A stretch of DNA of 5,262 bases, from contig NZ_CP053923.1 of assembly GCF_014672695.1 (NCBI RefSeq), positions 4,060,321 to 4,065,582 of the forward strand, read 5' to 3'. Source of the stretch: Defluviicoccus vanus. Lineage in GTDB: Bacteria > Pseudomonadota > Alphaproteobacteria > Rhodospirillales > Defluviicoccaceae. This document shows, piece by piece, positions 5,108 to 5,262 of this stretch. The notes under the pieces were generated by a model. The model searched no databases. It was not told the origin of the DNA and worked only from the letters and a program-made list of their open reading frames with translations. Numbering within the stretch: position 1 is the stretch's first letter; each line of letters opens with the position of its first letter. A program made the translations under genes and the position numbers.

Positions 5108-5262
5108 ATGGACATCGAAGTCAGGAACATTGGTAAGCGATTTGGCGATTTCGTCGCCCTCGACAATGTCAGCCTGGGCGTCAAGCAGGGTGAACTGGTG
5201 GCGCTGCTCGGCCCGTCCGGGTCGGGCAAGACAACGCTGCTGCGGATCATCGCCGGCATGGA
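5108..5262 (+). CDS. cysA: Sulfate ABC transporter ATPase CysA (3' end outside window)
   Basis: Only the first 51 codons are present. The product is the cytoplasmic ATPase that powers the CysT/CysW channel. The ATG at 5108 is supported by AGGAG at 5096-5100, 7 bases upstream. The protein begins MDIEVRNIGKRFGDFVALDN, as CysA proteins do. The aromatic Phe12/Phe15 region stacks on the nucleotide base in related ATPases, and the Walker A motif GPSGSGKT occupies residues 35-42. It is followed by LLRIIAGME, the usual continuation. The Walker B, signature and C-terminal regulatory domain lie beyond the window. The CysA name rests on the first 51 residues plus its place after sbp-cysT-cysW. Confidence 0.93.
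   Translation, partial: MDIEVRNIGKRFGDFVALDNVSLGVKQGELVALLGPSGSGKTTLLRIIAGM

Noticed and set aside
1..5262. Search for a novel defence, mobile or regulatory RNA system
   Set aside because: Apart from one small unknown gene, all coding regions belong to well-known families in a familiar arrangement. No repeats, integrase, toxin-antitoxin pair or structured RNA was seen.

Overview
The window looks like an ordinary stretch of a GC-rich proteobacterial chromosome. It most resembles an alphaproteobacterium, possibly Rhodospirillales or a relative. That rests on the GC-rich codon use, an AglA-like alpha-glucosidase of the rhizobial type, and an Rrf2 regulator beside sulfate-uptake genes. The lineage call is an inference from remembered protein similarity, not from a search. 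All genes lie on the + strand. I see no rRNA, tRNA, CRISPR, insertion sequence, origin or attachment site.

Layout. (1) Bases 2-1135 are the 3' two thirds of a GH13 alpha-glucosidase with its three catalytic carboxylates; its last residues look shifted out of frame. (2) Bases 1072-1220 are a partly AT-rich spacer with a perfect 9-bp inverted repeat around a TATAAT. (3) Bases 1221-1658 encode an unrecognised small protein with one C-terminal membrane segment. (4) Bases 1753-2202 encode an Rrf2-family regulator with four clustered cysteines, followed by a convincing rho-independent terminator. (5) From about 2237 a promoter and a palindromic operator candidate lead into a sulfate/thiosulfate ABC importer operon: sbp (2330-3349), cysT (3353-4207), cysW (4226-5086) and the start of cysA (5108 to the window end).

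How they work together. Sbp captures sulfate in the periplasm, CysT and CysW form the membrane channel, and CysA hydrolyses ATP to drive import for cysteine synthesis. The Rrf2 protein is the obvious candidate regulator. Its cysteine cluster suggests a bound Fe-S cluster, or thiols, that could report sulfur or redox status, but its link to the operon is inferred from position and leader dyads only. The glucosidase belongs to carbohydrate use and appears unrelated to the sulfur genes.

I did not find a previously undescribed system. The points most worth a second look are the probable frameshift ending the glucosidase gene, the four-cysteine Rrf2 regulator with its candidate operator at the sulfate promoter, the twin-arginine-like signal on Sbp, and the small membrane protein with its unusual upstream dyad.
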